64,000 nt of DNA from Phaeosaccion multiseriatum (GCA_965112735.1 OZ218957.1:2728001-2792000), one strand, 5' to 3'. Positions 44,440 to 59,946 are shown, counted from the stretch's first letter. A program made the numbers and translations. Notes: generated by a model not told the origin, from the letters alone.

Positions 44440-44781
44440 GAGGACCTTAGGCGCTGCGCTGTCCCCTCTGTCCTCGGTCGTCAACTTCCACGATTCATGA
44501 AGTACACAGTAATGAGGGAGGTGAAAGATACACAGTTGGGAATGGCGGTTTTGAAGGAAAGGATCCGCTGCTGCTGTTGCGCTCCTGCTGATACTACTGT
44601 ACGATGCAGATCCTGAGGATCCCTGCTGTTCACCGCCTCTCCCTTCGCCCTTCGGTCTTGAACGTTAATAAATTCCCCCAGGGATGGGGAAACCAGCTGT
44701 GAGTCGCGGCGTCGGCCTGTGCAGCACACAAAGAAAACTAAGCTTGCAAGCTTGCGGTGGCGAGAAGGGCCAGCCGGAATT
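44440..44781. promoter_or_regulatory. Divergent spacer: CEP350-like / CNNM
   Basis: 342 bases between start codons. The CEP350-like frame stays open upstream of its ATG to at least 44484, so part may be a 5' exon. No other signal seen. Confidence 0.4.
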
Positions 44782-49312
<4,531 letters not shown>

Positions 49313-49565
49313 GAAGTGAGTGCGCTGGTGCTGCGTCTGTCTGGCCCGTGGGCGGGGGAGGGGGGAAGGAGGAGAGAGCGCGCGTATCGAACAAGGCTCA
49401 ATTAAAGTCATGGGAAGAATTGTTTTGAAACGCATATACAATAGACGAGCTAAGTCAGAAAAAGAAAGAAAGGAAGGTGACGTAAGTCTCAAACGGCTTT
49501 GTGGGTTGTTTATGCCGATACATCTGCCTCTTTCTCTCTCTCCCTCTCCCTCCCTCTCTCTCTCG

Positions 49566-49840
49566 ACACCCGTGCCCCTGCCAAGACTGTCAACACCCCC
49601 GATCGACGGGAACTCTTGACACAGTGCGAGTGTGTTCATCTGTGCTGCCGGTACCTCTCTCCCAGAATCGGAGGGACAGGCGGTCAGTCTTGGCCGTGGC
49701 AGGGGTGTCCATTGGCATGTACCCAACTGCTTCATTCCTCCAACGCGGCAGGGGCTATATCCCCAGTACCAACATTCACAAAACTCATGTCTAGGGACAC
49801 ATGATCTCCTCCGATCGGAGCCATTTCAGCGTCAAGCCAG
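49566..49840 (-). pseudogene. Inverted ankyrin-gene 3'-end relic
   Basis: On the minus strand, 49840..49684 is a degraded copy of the ankyrin 3' end (GGAATGAAGCAGTTGGGTAC, then ATGCCAATGGACACCCCTGC, stop TGA at 49686-49684). It continues into 49683..49592, which matches the 3' flank of gene B (GATTCTGGGAGAGAGGTACC, then GGCAGCACAG; AGTTCCCGTCG). At 49566..49591, on the plus strand, lies a 25-base copy of the A-type end (ACCCGTGCCCCTGCCAAGAC). Two ankyrin 3' ends therefore face each other here. No coding capacity remains. Confidence 0.8.
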
Positions 49841-50037
49841 AGGCAGTGTCGCAGGAACTACGAATGACCAACTTGCGCACTTCTCGCTCACACTGTCCTG
49901 GTGGAGAGACGCGCCCCCTTGCTCGTGAACACATAACTCCAACCAAAAAGGGCAGGGCGGCGGCCCACCACGCCTCACGAGCTGAGAATGAAGGAATGAG
50001 GAAGCCGCAAACACACACAACGGAGCCTCAGCAGACC
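49841..50037. other. Rest of the convergent spacer CNNM / UAP1
   Basis: About 200 bases with no recognisable feature; the 49313-49565 part, after the CNNM stop, is A/G-rich and then CT-rich. Confidence 0.4.
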
Positions 50038-51438
50038 TCAAAGCCCCTCCCCTGCATAGCTCACCAGAGGACTGACCTCTTCAGCACCGGCCTCCGATGC
50101 GTCCGGACTACCTCCATCACCGCCACCATCACCATCACCATCCCCGCCCCCTTGCCCTAGCCTTGCTGCTCTCGCTCTCGCTCTCTGCCGCCACCGCTGA
50201 CCCCTGCTCATCAGCATATCCTTCGCCACCTCTGGAGAGTCTCCCGCCGCACTGCCCGGGGCATTCTTCACAGGTGCAAACTCCTCGGCCCTGGACACTT
50301 CTCCCACGACCATCCTCTCGGAGAGGGGGAAGACATCAAAGATAAAGCTCTCTAGCTTGAGTCCGTTGATTGAAGAGGGCGTGACGGTTTCGCCCGTGGC
50401 CTCGTCCACAGCAGGGATCTTCTTCCTAGCTACGTGGAAGGGCACACCCCCCCGGGAACTGGAGCTGCTGCTGGACCCATCCACCTCGGGTAAGACCTTG
50501 CCCAGGGGGGCGTGGGGGGGGGGGTGGAGGGGGTGGAGAAAGGGAGAGTGGGAAGCAGCCAGGGGAGGTGAGGGTAATGGCGTGGTGGTGTGAGTGAGCC
50601 AAGCACAGCCCCTGACCTACACCTTCCCTCTCCTCCTCCTCATCCTCCTCCTCCTCCTCCTCCTCCTCCTCCTCCTCCTCCTCCTCCTCGGTGAAGGGGG
50701 GGGGAGTGACGGAGACCAAAGGACCGGGACTGGACACGGCTCACCTTGTCCCGTATAAACGCAGTGGAGAAGTAGTGATTGCAAATGTTGCCGGCTCCAA
50801 ACACCAGCTTGCCGCCGCCCTCTCCACCTCCTCCACCCTCCCCTCCAGCGGTGGTGCGAGTGCACATTTCGTCGCTCATTTCACTATACTCTACGATGCA
50901 GGGTCTACCCCCCTTGAGAGCCATCACACCGACCTGCACCGCCAGCAGCCAGTCATATGGGAGGAGGCGAGAGGAGAGGCAGTAGTGCATGGGTCAGGAG
51001 GCACAAGAGAGAAAACACACACCACAATCCCATCAGCACCAGGATCAGCACCAGCACCAGCAACAACAGCACCAGCACCAGCATCAGTATCAAAACCAGC
51101 ACCAGCACTAGCATCAACACCAGCACCAGCACCAGCATCAGCATCAGCGCGAGGAGAAGCAGCAGTCCTCGTCTTGTCCTTCCCCGCTGCTCTACCAGAA
51201 GCGCGCCAGTCAGTCTGCCCGCCCCACCCCCAGTCCACCCATCCTCTTCATCCACTGCCGTCTACCACCCTCTTCGCCCGCCCCTCCCCTTCATCCACTG
51301 CCATCTTCTTCTCCGCCCGCCCCGCCCCGCCAGCCGATCTGCCTGTCTGCCTGCCTGCTCTCCATCCAGTGCCATCCTCCCCCTCACACACACACACAAC
51401 ACGCACACATACACACACACACACACACACACAACACG

Positions 51439-51471
<33 letters not shown>

Positions 51472-52937
51472 CTTCTCGTGCGGGTGGGCCTTCCATGTGC
51501 TCTTGTTGCCGCAGTCCGCCCCCCTCTCCTTGCAGCAGCCCACGAACACGGGGTCAGCGGGCTTGACCAGCGCATTGTCCACCGCAAACACGTGCACATG
51601 TTGTACTCCGCGTCTGTCCATGTCAGCCAACGCACCGCTATTCTGTAACGCCATGTACACGCCTCCGTTGCCGTCCGGCGCCTCTGCCAGCCTGTGAGGC
51701 CCCTCTAGGAGGAACTTCCCCTCCGGAGAGAGGCAGGGGAGGGTGCCCTGCTGGAAGAAGAACACATCTGCCGGCGGTAGGCCAAAAAAACTATTCTCTG
51801 CAAAGTAGGTTTCCGTTGCGGCGTGGTTTAGCGGGCTGGTCATGATGTACCAGGGAAGGTGCACCTCCTCGCCATTGCCCTCGATGGCCTCACTCGCTCC
51901 TCCTCCGCCTCCTCCTCCCTCTCTCTCCCGCGACCCATGCCTCGCTGCAGCAGCCAGCTGCCGAAGCCGCTGTATTCGCTCCGCTTGCAGTTGGAAGAGA
52001 GACTTGCCAGACGGCAGGCCTATGGAGTACATGCCCTTGGGTCCCTCGAAGCACAACCTTGTGCCCTGCCCCCCGCTCAGCACCACTGCTGCCACTTGCC
52101 CCGCCGCAATGGCCTCGAGCCCTGCTGCCCGCCATCGGATCAAGTCTGCGGGTCCTCCTTCTCCTTCACACCGATCAGGAGGGGGGGGAGGGAGGCAGAG
52201 AGTTGAGAGTTGAGAGTTTAGAGTTGAATGGGCCTCATTCATCGACGTTGTTCAGTCCGGGGGCGAAGGGAGGGGGGTTGGGGGTGAATAGGGGGGGGGG
52301 TGGTACTTCTTCAGACTTCCCTCACCTTCGTCCTCTCCTCCACCACTATTCGCGTCGCTCGGCTCCACGAAGCTGACCACTGAGGTGAAGGGCTGAACCT
52401 GCTCCTCCTCCTTCTCCGCACCTGATTGCCATTGCCGGGGAGGGGGAGGCAAGGAAGAACGGAAAAAAAGACAGGTTAGATGGAGGAGGGGTCCCTTCTC
52501 AGTAAGAGTTCACCTTGAGTTGGTGCCCGTACTTCATTGATTGATGGATCGTACGCTCACTGCGCTGCATGCAGAAGAGGTCATCAAAGCCACAGCAACA
52601 CGTACTACAAGAGATAGAGATCTAATAGAGCAGCTTCAAAGCCGATAGAGTCTCATCTACCTTCCTTGCCTCCCTCAGCAGCGTCAGCCTCAGCCGCAGC
52701 CGCCTCCGTGGCCTTCTTAAACAGCGCATTCACCCTAATAGGATTGTGCGCCCCGAGCTGCTCCACGAAGGCGCGGAGGGACGTCTCGTCCACTCCCTGA
52801 CTGCCGCTGCTACCGCTGCTCTCGCTGTCGATGAAGCGAAAGACATGGCCCTGACCGCAGTCCGTGTACAGCTTGCGTAGCTCGCTCGGCACCCCCACTG
52901 CTGCTACTGCTGCTACGGAAGAGACCACAGAGGCCAT
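50038..52937 (-). CDS. UAP1: UDP-N-acetylglucosamine pyrophosphorylase
   Basis: Five exons: 52937..52661, 52421..52326, 52163..51472, 50933..50745, 50496..50038, in phase (570 residues). It makes UDP-GlcNAc from GlcNAc-1-P and UTP in the cytosol, feeding chitin-type polymers, N-glycans and GPI anchors. Family marks in order: LSGGQGTRLCFEGPKGMYSI (uridine-binding loop), PWYIMTSPLNHAATETYF, VFFFQQGTLPCLS, APDGNGGVYMALQ, VHVFAVDNALVKPADPVFV, GADCGNKS, CIVEYSEMSDEM, FGAGNICNHYFSTAF, ARKKIPAVDEATGE, KLESFIFDVFPLSE and SPLVSYAGEGL-stop. The end at AGEGL is about 25 residues shorter than animal enzymes. Exon 3 could start at 52163 or six bases later, both in frame. In GQGTRLC the usual Gly is Cys. 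Poly-Gly and Asp/Gly-rich inserts come from GGA and GAT repeats. Confidence 0.93.
51041..51150. repeat. AGCACC/AGCATC hexamer repeat in UAP1 intron
   Basis: Repeats of the CAGCACCAGCAC/CAGCATCAGCAT type with CAACAACAG interruptions, in the intron between exons 3 and 4. Composition makes all frames open. Confidence 0.85.
51390..51471. repeat. CA dinucleotide repeat at the UAP1 exon-3 donor
   Basis: (CA)n on the plus strand, that is (GT)n on the coding strand, begins exactly at the donor GAGAAG|GTGTGTGTG. Many alternative GT donors therefore lie side by side. Confidence 0.9.
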
Positions 52938-53480
52938 GAGTCCCAGGTTACGAAGGATGGCGAAGCAGGGTCCCCTCTCACTCCCCGGCCCAATGTTACT
53001 TTTAGCATCAAGTATCGAGGTCTTCGATTTCAGAAATCGATCCCTTTATCCCCCCCAGCGACAAACGAGGCACTTTAAAAAACTTTTTTCCCTCTCCCTC
53101 TCCCTCTCTCTTGCATTCGCGTGTGCTCTCTAGGCTGTCGTGGACGCTGTTGCTCTTTTTGGTGCTTCGCTCGGCGTCTTCTGCTTTTTGGTTGCTTTGG
53201 AAGGAGACGAGAGAACAAAATTGGGGGGAAATCGACTCAACCTTTCAAGTCAAAGCCAAACAGAGAGGAACTGCACGATGAGGGAGTGAGTGCCGAGCAC
53301 GAGGACGTGGGACACTGCCTGCGACGCGGTAGCCCCTCGATCTGTGACTGATACGGCCTGAACTGTCACGGCCTCGACCTGCAACTGGGTACGGCCTGAA
53401 CTGTCACGTACTCGCTCACAACAATCTTCAATCTTCAATCTTCGGCTTGCTGCTGCTACCTTCTCTCACCGCATCACACA
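52938..53480. promoter_or_regulatory. Divergent spacer: UAP1 / alpha-beta hydrolase
   Basis: 543 bases. It includes a short imperfect repeat (ACGGCCTGAACTGTCACG at 53351 and 53391, about 40 bp apart) and CAATCTTCAATCTTC just upstream of the hydrolase ATG. Either could be regulatory; neither is a motif I recognise. Confidence 0.45.
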
Positions 53481-55808
53481 ATGTCCGACGAACTTGTCGG
53501 AGGCTTCGCGGACTTCCTGCGGCGGGTGCCCGTGCCGTCCTTTCTCAAGGGGATGAAGGAGGGCGGCCTGGACTTCTTTGTGCTCGCCATCCGAAGGATC
53601 AAGACGGTACTGTGGTGGTGGATTTCGATCGCGATCGTTCTTCCATTCGTCTTGCTGCCGCTGGCCGTGGTAAATCGCCTCCTCCGAAGACATTGGTTCT
53701 CCGACACCAAGGAGGATCGAGACCTGCACCACTACTTCGACGAGCAGATGGCCTGGCACAGGTACATGTACCACTGCAAGTCGACGCCGGCCACCCCGAG
53801 AGCCCGATTCGCTGCGTTTTGCGGTATTGTCGAGTCACGCGACGCTCCGAAGGACGGGGTCGCGGTGCTGGCGGACGCGGGGCGGATGTTCGTGCAGTTC
53901 AGCAAGAAGCCGGAGGGGGGAGGGGAGGGGAAGGGGAAGGGAGAGGGAGAGAGGGGGGGTAGAGGGGAGGGGAAGGAGGAGGAGCCAAAGGCAGAGGGTG
54001 GGTGGGAGCAGCTGCAGCGGCAGAGGAAGAGGCAGAAAGTGTCACTGACAGCGGGGGGGGGGGGGGTCGACGAGAATGGGGCAGAGAAGGGGCGGGGAAA
54101 GTCCCTGACACCGGCGGGGGTGGCGCGGCTGGGAGTGATTGTGTGCCCTGATGCTCGCATTCACCCTCTGTCGTACTCCGTTCTTGCAAGGAACCTTGCC
54201 GTGAAGGGATACCCCACCTTTGTGTTACGCTACCCCCTGGGAGTCGGTGAGTGAGTGAGTGAAAGAGGGAGGGAGGGGTTGAGTGTAGGAGGGAATCGGT
54301 GAGTGTGTTAGTGAGTGAGTGAGTGAGTGAGTGAGTGAGGGAGGGAGGGAGAGAGGGACCGGGGGGGGTTAGAGACCCTCTCAGCCTTCACTCCTCCTTT
54401 CTCTTGTGGACACTCGTATCATCTCCACTCCACTTCACTCCACTCCACGCCACTCCACTTCACTTCACTCCGCTTCACTCCACTCCACTCTACTTTCCTT
54501 TACTTCACTTCACGTCACCGCAGTGAGCTTCGGACGCCAACACGCCACATTCATCATCGACCGTGCCGGTGCTGCCGCAGACAGAGTCCGCCGTGAGGAT
54601 TGGGGGGGGCACCAACAAGACGACGCAGAAACCAAGGAGGGAGTGGGAATTGAGATTGGGGCCTGCGAGCACTGGCTGGTGGTGGGCCACGGGGAAGGCG
54701 CAAACCTTGCGGAGGAGGTGAGTGGGTGAGGGGTTCAGTGAGTGGGTAGATTGGGTGAGTGAGTGAGTGAGTGAGTGGGTGCGTGGGTGAGTGAGTGAGT
54801 GAGCGAGTGAATATGTGCATGCGTGAGTCAGTGAGTATATGAGTATGTGAGTGGTCCCCTACAGTAGTCAGTCAGTCATACACGCACGCATATACACACA
54901 CATGCACACACTTACACACACAGGTCGTCGCCCAACTGTGACTGACCGAATCTCTTCTGCTCTCCTTCTCTGCTGCTGCTCCTACTGCTCCCGTTCGCTC
55001 ACTCGCTCCTCCTCCTCCCTCCCTTCTCTTCCTCCTCCTCCTCCTCCTCCTCCTCCTCCTCCTCCTCCTCCTTCTTCTTCTTCTTCTTCTTCTTCTTCTT
55101 CTTCTTCTCCTCTTCTACTACTCCTACTACTCCTACTACTCCTCCTACTACTACTACTCCGTCTCTGTCTCAACCACCCAGCTGGCGGAGCTTCGACCTT
55201 CCGCTGTGTTGGCACAGGTGACCCTCGGGGCCAACCCCGGGTGGCTGCGCGGCGTGCTCGCCGCTAAGGGTCTGCCCCATATGCTTGTCTTGGCGGACAG
55301 GGACCCCTTCACACCTGACCCCGATCACTTGATCCGGCTGCATAGGGACAACGGCAAGTTTTGTGAGAGCATGATCATCAAGGGAGGCAATCACCGGTAC
55401 TTTTGCGGAGCCCTCCACCGGCCTCTGGACTGGGCGCCGACCCTTACCGAGAAGGAGCAGAACGAGCAGGTGGTGCAGGCGGTGCTGGGCTTCATTCAGA
55501 GGCATATGGAGTCTATTCAGAGGCATGCTGAGTCTATGGAGAGAGACAATGCCAGCAATGGAGGAGGAGGAGGAGGAGGAGAAAGAGGAGGAGGAGGAGG
55601 AGGAGGAGGAGGAGGAGGAGGAGGAGGAGGAGGAGGAGGAGGAGGAGGAGGAGAAGCAGGAAGAGGAGGAGGAGCAGCAGCAGCAGCAGGAGGAGGAGGC
55701 GGAGCGGGAGAGCGAGGAGGAGCGAGGGAGCGAGCGCGAGCAGCAGCATTGGGTAGCAGCAGCAGGCGGCGGTTGGATAAAACGCTGCCCTCTGTAAGGC
55801 GCTTCTGA
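53481..55808 (+). CDS. Membrane-anchored alpha/beta-hydrolase-fold protein lacking the nucleophile Ser
   Basis: Three exons, 53481..54246, 54524..54717 and 55182..55808, in phase. An N-terminal transmembrane helix (TVLWWWISIAIVLPFVLLPL, about 34-60) is followed by an Abhydrolase_5-like domain: LGVIVCPDARIHPLSYSVLA, then NLAVKGYPTFVLRYPLGV, the elbow position WLVVGHGEGANLAEEL, VLAQVTLGANPG, the acid-bearing LVLADRDPFTPD, and the His loop IIKGGNHRYFCG. In active members the elbow is G-H-S-x-G; here it is G-H-G-E-G, so the catalytic Ser is Gly. Inserts of Gly/Glu/Lys (about 135-185) and a C-terminal poly-Gly/Ala region from GGA repeats (from 55559) are repeat-derived. It may be a pseudo-enzyme or bind a ligand. 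The splice between exons 2 and 3 directly follows the elbow and gives NLAEE|LAELRPSAVLAQ. Confidence 0.75.
54247..54523 (+). repeat. Hydrolase intron 1: GAGT array then CACTC/CACTT array
   Basis: Starts at the donor GTGAGTGAGTGAGTG with two blocks of GAGT repeats (54247-54262, 54299-54340), then GGGA. From 54427 pentamers CACTC and CACTT repeat up to the acceptor region ACCGCAG|TG. The donor motif itself seems to have been multiplied. Confidence 0.85.
55026..55160 (+). repeat. CCT/CTT/CTA triplet tract in hydrolase intron 2
   Basis: Successive (CCT)n, (CTT)n and (CTA/CCT)n blocks form the pyrimidine tract before CACCCAG|CTG at 55182. The 5' end of the same intron is another GAGT array (54718-54815). 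Confidence 0.9.
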
Positions 55809-55999
55809 GACTCTCTATAGAAGGGTATTGCGCTCTCCCCTGGCGCTGTGTGTGACTGACTGAGCGGCGCACGCGATGAGCAAGAGTGCAGCACAGCACA
55901 GCACAGCACAGGGGGAGGAGCATGTCGGCACGGGGCTGCTTTGCGTGGTAGCGTAGGCAGCTGCGAACAGAGGGAGAGAGAGGGAGGGAGAGAGAGAGA

Positions 56000-56038
<39 letters not shown>

Positions 56039-57404
56039 TGAGGGTTCCACGGTTGAGGAGAGGGGGGGGGGGAGTATGGGTTATAGGATACAGAATGGGG
56101 TGGATATAAATGGGGTGGGGGACTCCGGCCAGTGTGCAAATCTGCAGTTTTGAGGCCAATTTTTGACAGCAGTGCGGAGGGCTTTGGAGAGCGAGAGAAG
56201 ACATGAGGCAACAGGGCTCCACAGGGTGGAGGGGGGGGGTCAGCGACGAGGTCTATTTTTTGCACTGATTTTTTGGAGGGGGTGCACGTATATTCTTTTG
56301 GTACATTTTGTGAGGAGAGGCAGACTTCGCAGCTTGCCACTGGCCATGCCCCGGTCACACACACACACGCACGCACACACACACACACACACACCACACA
56401 CGGACCATTCATTGGTGTATGGGAGGGGAGCGGCTCATCGAAGCAAGCACAGGCGTAGATGGGTACGTAGATGGGTATGTAGATAGGCATTTTTGTAGGT
56501 AGAGAGGTGTTACGGCATGAACAATGCAGCACAGTTTTTCGCATCGCACGACGCTGGAGGTCTTGGGAACATCTTCTGCCACCAAAGTCTCTTCTCTTCT
56601 CTTCTCTTCTCTCCTGTGTGCGATCGTTATGGGAGAAGCACTCTTCCCTCATCTTATCCACCCCTTCCCGTCCCGTCTCACGCCACATCAAAGTCCCCCT
56701 CCTTCCTTGCCGAGGGTCTCAGCTGCTGCCCGAGGGGGATAAGAGGAGGGGCTCCGAGCCGGTGGGGTAGACAAGGAGCAGCGACGAAGCACAGGCGCCC
56801 CTCTCTCCCTCTCTCTCCCCTCCCCTCCCTCTCTTTCTCTCCCTCTCTCTCTCGTCCTCTACCTGCCCCTGCCCGTTGATCAGCGCTCTTCCTTTCTCAG
56901 CGTCTTGACCTTATAGACCCACCAAGCTTTGGGGGGGAGCTCAGCAGGCAGGCTCAGCACTCTTCTCCCCTCACGCTGCGAGGGGAGCGGGCCCTGGTCT
57001 CCATTCCTCCATGGGCCAGGTCAGGCGGGGCTTGGTGAAGGAGTTGGTTGTCCGGTCGGTGTCAAAGCTGCACATGACATCACAAGAGCAAGGAGTACCA
57101 CGATGTTCCTCCGTCTGTCTCTTGCTTGCCTCTCGTCTCCTTTTCCCCTCATCTCTGTCTGCTTGTCTCCCTTCTCTCTCTGCTTTTTCTCTTGGTCTCT
57201 GGGCCCAGCAAATAGATCAGATCGACCGTAAGAAGAGAGAGACTTCTTCTCAGAGGCCTCGGTACGTAGTAACACCGAAACCGCCAAATTGAAGTGCCTA
57301 GTTGAAGTGGTGTTGGCCAAGAGTAACCAACCGTCTTCAACGACGAAATAGGGCGGGATGCTTGGCCTGCGGAACATTGAAGTGTAGAGAGCCATGCCTG
57401 CGTC
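55809..57404. other. Convergent spacer: hydrolase / CDK20
   Basis: 1.6 kb with GCACA repeats (55890-55910), a GA microsatellite (55974-56035), CA repeats (56357-56401), a TCTTC run (56590-56612) and pyrimidine-rich blocks. The 385-codon minus-strand frame 56691..55534 overlaps hydrolase exon 3 and is built from repeats; I do not support it. Confidence 0.55.
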
Positions 57405-59691
57405 TCACGTCATCGTCGTCGTTGTCGTTGTCGTCATGCAGGCGGCGGGGAATCCAAAGCCATCCAGCGCTGCTGCACCACGTACCGCCCTTCTCCTTCC
57501 TCCTCCTCCTCCTCCTCCTCCTCCTCCTCCTCCTCCTCCTCCTCCTCCTCGGGCACCACCACCATCCCCACCCGCCTCATCGCTGGGCCGTCTTCTCCAC
57601 AGTTTCAGCTCGTGGGGCCGCTTCAACAGGGGCGGTGTGAAGAACCACACGTCTTGCAACAGAGAAGCGGCCGGACTACGTGCACTTGGATCCACTGCGA
57701 GCAGTTTAGACACAATCTCCAGGCCTACCGAGCTCACCCCGGGGAATACGACTCCCCAGGGGGTGGGGTCTGTGGGCGGCAGACAGAGCTTGTCGTAGTC
57801 TGGGGTGGTCGCGATGCCTGGCCACAAGTCAGTGAAGGTGCCCACGACCTGCAGCGTTTTGAAGATCTGCACACATGCACAACATAACACCCGCAGGGGA
57901 CAAGGAGGGGGGAGGGAGGGAGGGAGGGAGGGAGGGAGGGAGGGAGGGGAGGAAGGGAGGGAGGGAGGGAGGAGGGGAGGGAGGGAGGGAGAGAGAGAGA
58001 GAGGGAGAGAGGGAGGGAGGGAGGGAGGGAGGGAGGGAGGGAGGGAGGGAGGGAGGGAGGGAGGGAGGGAGAGGAGGGAGGGGAGGGAGGGAGGAGGGAG
58101 GGAGAGAGGGGGGGGGGGAGCAGTGGGGACAGTGGTGCAGGGTAAGGTCAACACGCATACACGAAACACACTCTGAAAAAACCTGAACTAGAAACTAACC
58201 TAGTCCATAACCTTCTCGTCCCACCACCACTAACCAAGAGACCCCTCCAAGGCCCCTAACCTAAACAATAAAACGAACCTGGTCGATGTCGCTTTGCCCA
58301 GGGAAGAGCGGTCTGTTGGCCAGCATCTCCCCCACCACAGCCCCCGCTGCCCACAGGTCCACTCCGCTGCCGTACCAGCGGGCTCCAAAGAGCAACTCCG
58401 GCGAGCGATACCACCGAGTTGCCACCTGATGACTGTAGGATCTGCATGTTTCGTGGTGTCAGGAGGGGTCAGGGTCAGGGTCAGGGGTAAGGAGTGAAGG
58501 GTGAGGGGGAAGGGCTAGGGTTAGGGTGAGGGGTGAGGGTTAGGGTGAGGGTGAGGGGTGAGAGGTTAGAAGGTCAGGGTCAGGGATTACGAGTCACTAC
58601 CCACCTTCTGCTCTCTCCTGACACCCAACTTCTGCTCTGTCCTGACACCCACCTCCTGCCCTCTTTGTTACACAACTATGTACATAAACGAGAGAGTGAT
58701 AAAGCTATAAGAGCGATGTCGGCCTACTCCTTACACACTCTCTGTCCTGACACCCACCCACTTGCCTCGTCTGTGGTGTGGAATGGCACCGCGTGAGTCC
58801 CATGTCAGCAATCTTGAGCTCTCCCCGGGCGTTGATGAGGAGATTGCCTGGCTTAATGTCTCGGTGCAGCAGGCCGTGCGCGTGTATACAGGCGAGTCCT
58901 TTGAGCAGCTGGTGTGTGTACGTCTTGATCTCTGCCTCTGGCAGTGGACCTCGTCCGTGTTGTGAGCTCTCGAGGACCACGGCCAGGTCCGAGCACATGT
59001 ATTCGAGCACGAGTAGGAGGGAGGAGGACTGCGCGAAGGCGTCGATCAGAGGGACGATGTTCGGGTGTCCGTTCAGCTGCTGCAGCGCACGCCACTCACG
59101 GAAGGCTCCCTTCGGCATGCCTGTTGTGGGAGGGGACACGAGGGGGTGATGCGGGGATCGCATGTCGGAGGGGGTGTGGTTGTGGGAGGTGGCCGGGTTG
59201 ATGAGGAGACGACAGGTATGAGATGGAGCACAGCGAGGGAGGGGGGAATCATTCGGAATTCGCTCTGGGAGTGGTGTGGTGGACGAGCAAGGGGTGATAG
59301 AGGCAAGGCAGGAGGGATTTCGTGCCTTCAGCAGGAACGCTCTCTTCCTTCTTTCGCCCCTCTTCCTTCGTTCACCACACTCGGCCTAGGGGGGATGAGT
59401 GAGGAATGCCTCATACTGCGCCTTCTCCTTACCGTGCGCTCTCCCTCCGGTGCACGGCACCCTCTTGAGCGCCACCTCCCTGCCCGTCAAGCTGTCCCGC
59501 GCCAAGTGCACCTCACCAAAGGTGCCCTCCCCGAGCTTGCGCAGGACCGTGTAGCGAGAGCGGGCGTCGTAGGAGTACAGTGGCGGGAGGGAGAGCAGCT
59601 CCGACCCCCCTCCGTACAGGAGTGGCGCCTGAGGCTTGTCCATTGGGGGTGGCTGAAGAGTCTCGTGTCTGTCCTCCTTCTCTAGCCCCAC
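57405..59691 (-). CDS. CDK20: CDK20/CCRK-type cyclin-dependent kinase
   Basis: Four exons: 59691..59433 (alternative in-frame ATG at 59643), 59121..about 58754, 58441..58279, 57866..57405. Kinase landmarks: [74 protein letters not shown] (DMG in place of DFG), [48 protein letters not shown]. The end [14 protein letters not shown] is specific to the CCRK branch. CCRK kinases control cilium length by phosphorylating MAK/ICK kinases in animals and Chlamydomonas. The exon-2 donor is ambiguous: GG|GTGTCA (58754) gives a T-loop of usual length, CG|GTGCCA (58790) a short one; both are in frame. The C-terminus carries poly-Gly from GGA repeats and a poly-Thr end. Head-to-head with CDK7. Confidence 0.87.
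57903..58118. repeat. GGGA microsatellite in CDK20 intron 3
   Basis: About 215 bases of GGGA with GA/GGA interruptions; read on the coding (minus) strand it is CCCT and leads to the acceptor TGTGCAG|ATC at 57866. Confidence 0.9.
58466..58590. repeat. Degenerate telomere-like GGGTTAG/GGGTCA array
   Basis: Within CDK20 intron 2 the plus strand carries tandem GGGTCA, then GGGCTAGGGTTAGGGTGAGG and GGGTTAGGGTGAGGGTGAGG, then GGGTCA again. It is only partly TTAGGG-like, so chance G-rich expansion is as likely as a captured telomeric repeat. Confidence 0.6.
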
Positions 59692-59843
59692 AAGGACGAA
59701 TCGAGTGGTCTCAGGTCATAACAAGGCACTCCACAAGCTCCACCAAGAAAGAGGAAAGAAACAGGGGTTGCAGAGAGAGAGAGAGAGAGGAGTAGAGAGA
59801 GAGAGAGGAGTAGAGAGGACGCAGACGGAGGAAGGATGAATCG
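59692..59843. promoter_or_regulatory. Upstream region of CDK20 (part of the CDK20/CDK7 divergent spacer)
   Basis: About 150 bases before the retroelement insertion, with GA repeats at 59777-59815. Together with 60643-60713 it is all that remains of the non-element spacer. Confidence 0.4.
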
Positions 59844-59946
59844 TATATTACACCCTTAAGTGCCATCTATGGTTGTCTAAAAGTAAAAGATCGATGAAGA
59901 TTATATATTACACCCTTAAGTGCCATCTATGGTTGTCTAAAAGTAA
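59844..59946. repeat. Tandem 60-bp period, 43-bp identical core, two copies
   Basis: TATATTACACCCTTAAGTGC... (43 bases) occurs at 59844-59886 and identically at 59904-59946, joined by an AAGATCGATGAAGAT-type link that also resembles the sequence before copy 1. It follows the retroelement stop codon and is probably its 3' tail. Confidence 0.92.

Noticed and set aside
55534-56691. 385-codon minus-strand ORF
   Set aside because: It overlaps the hydrolase last exon and consists of reversed GGA, GA and CA repeats; no domain and no conserved segment.
56700-56770. Possible third CNNM 3'-end fragment (GAGGGGCTCCGAGCCGG)
   Set aside because: Only about 15-20 bases match and neither flank extends the alignment, unlike the 24.1 and 27.4 kb copies.
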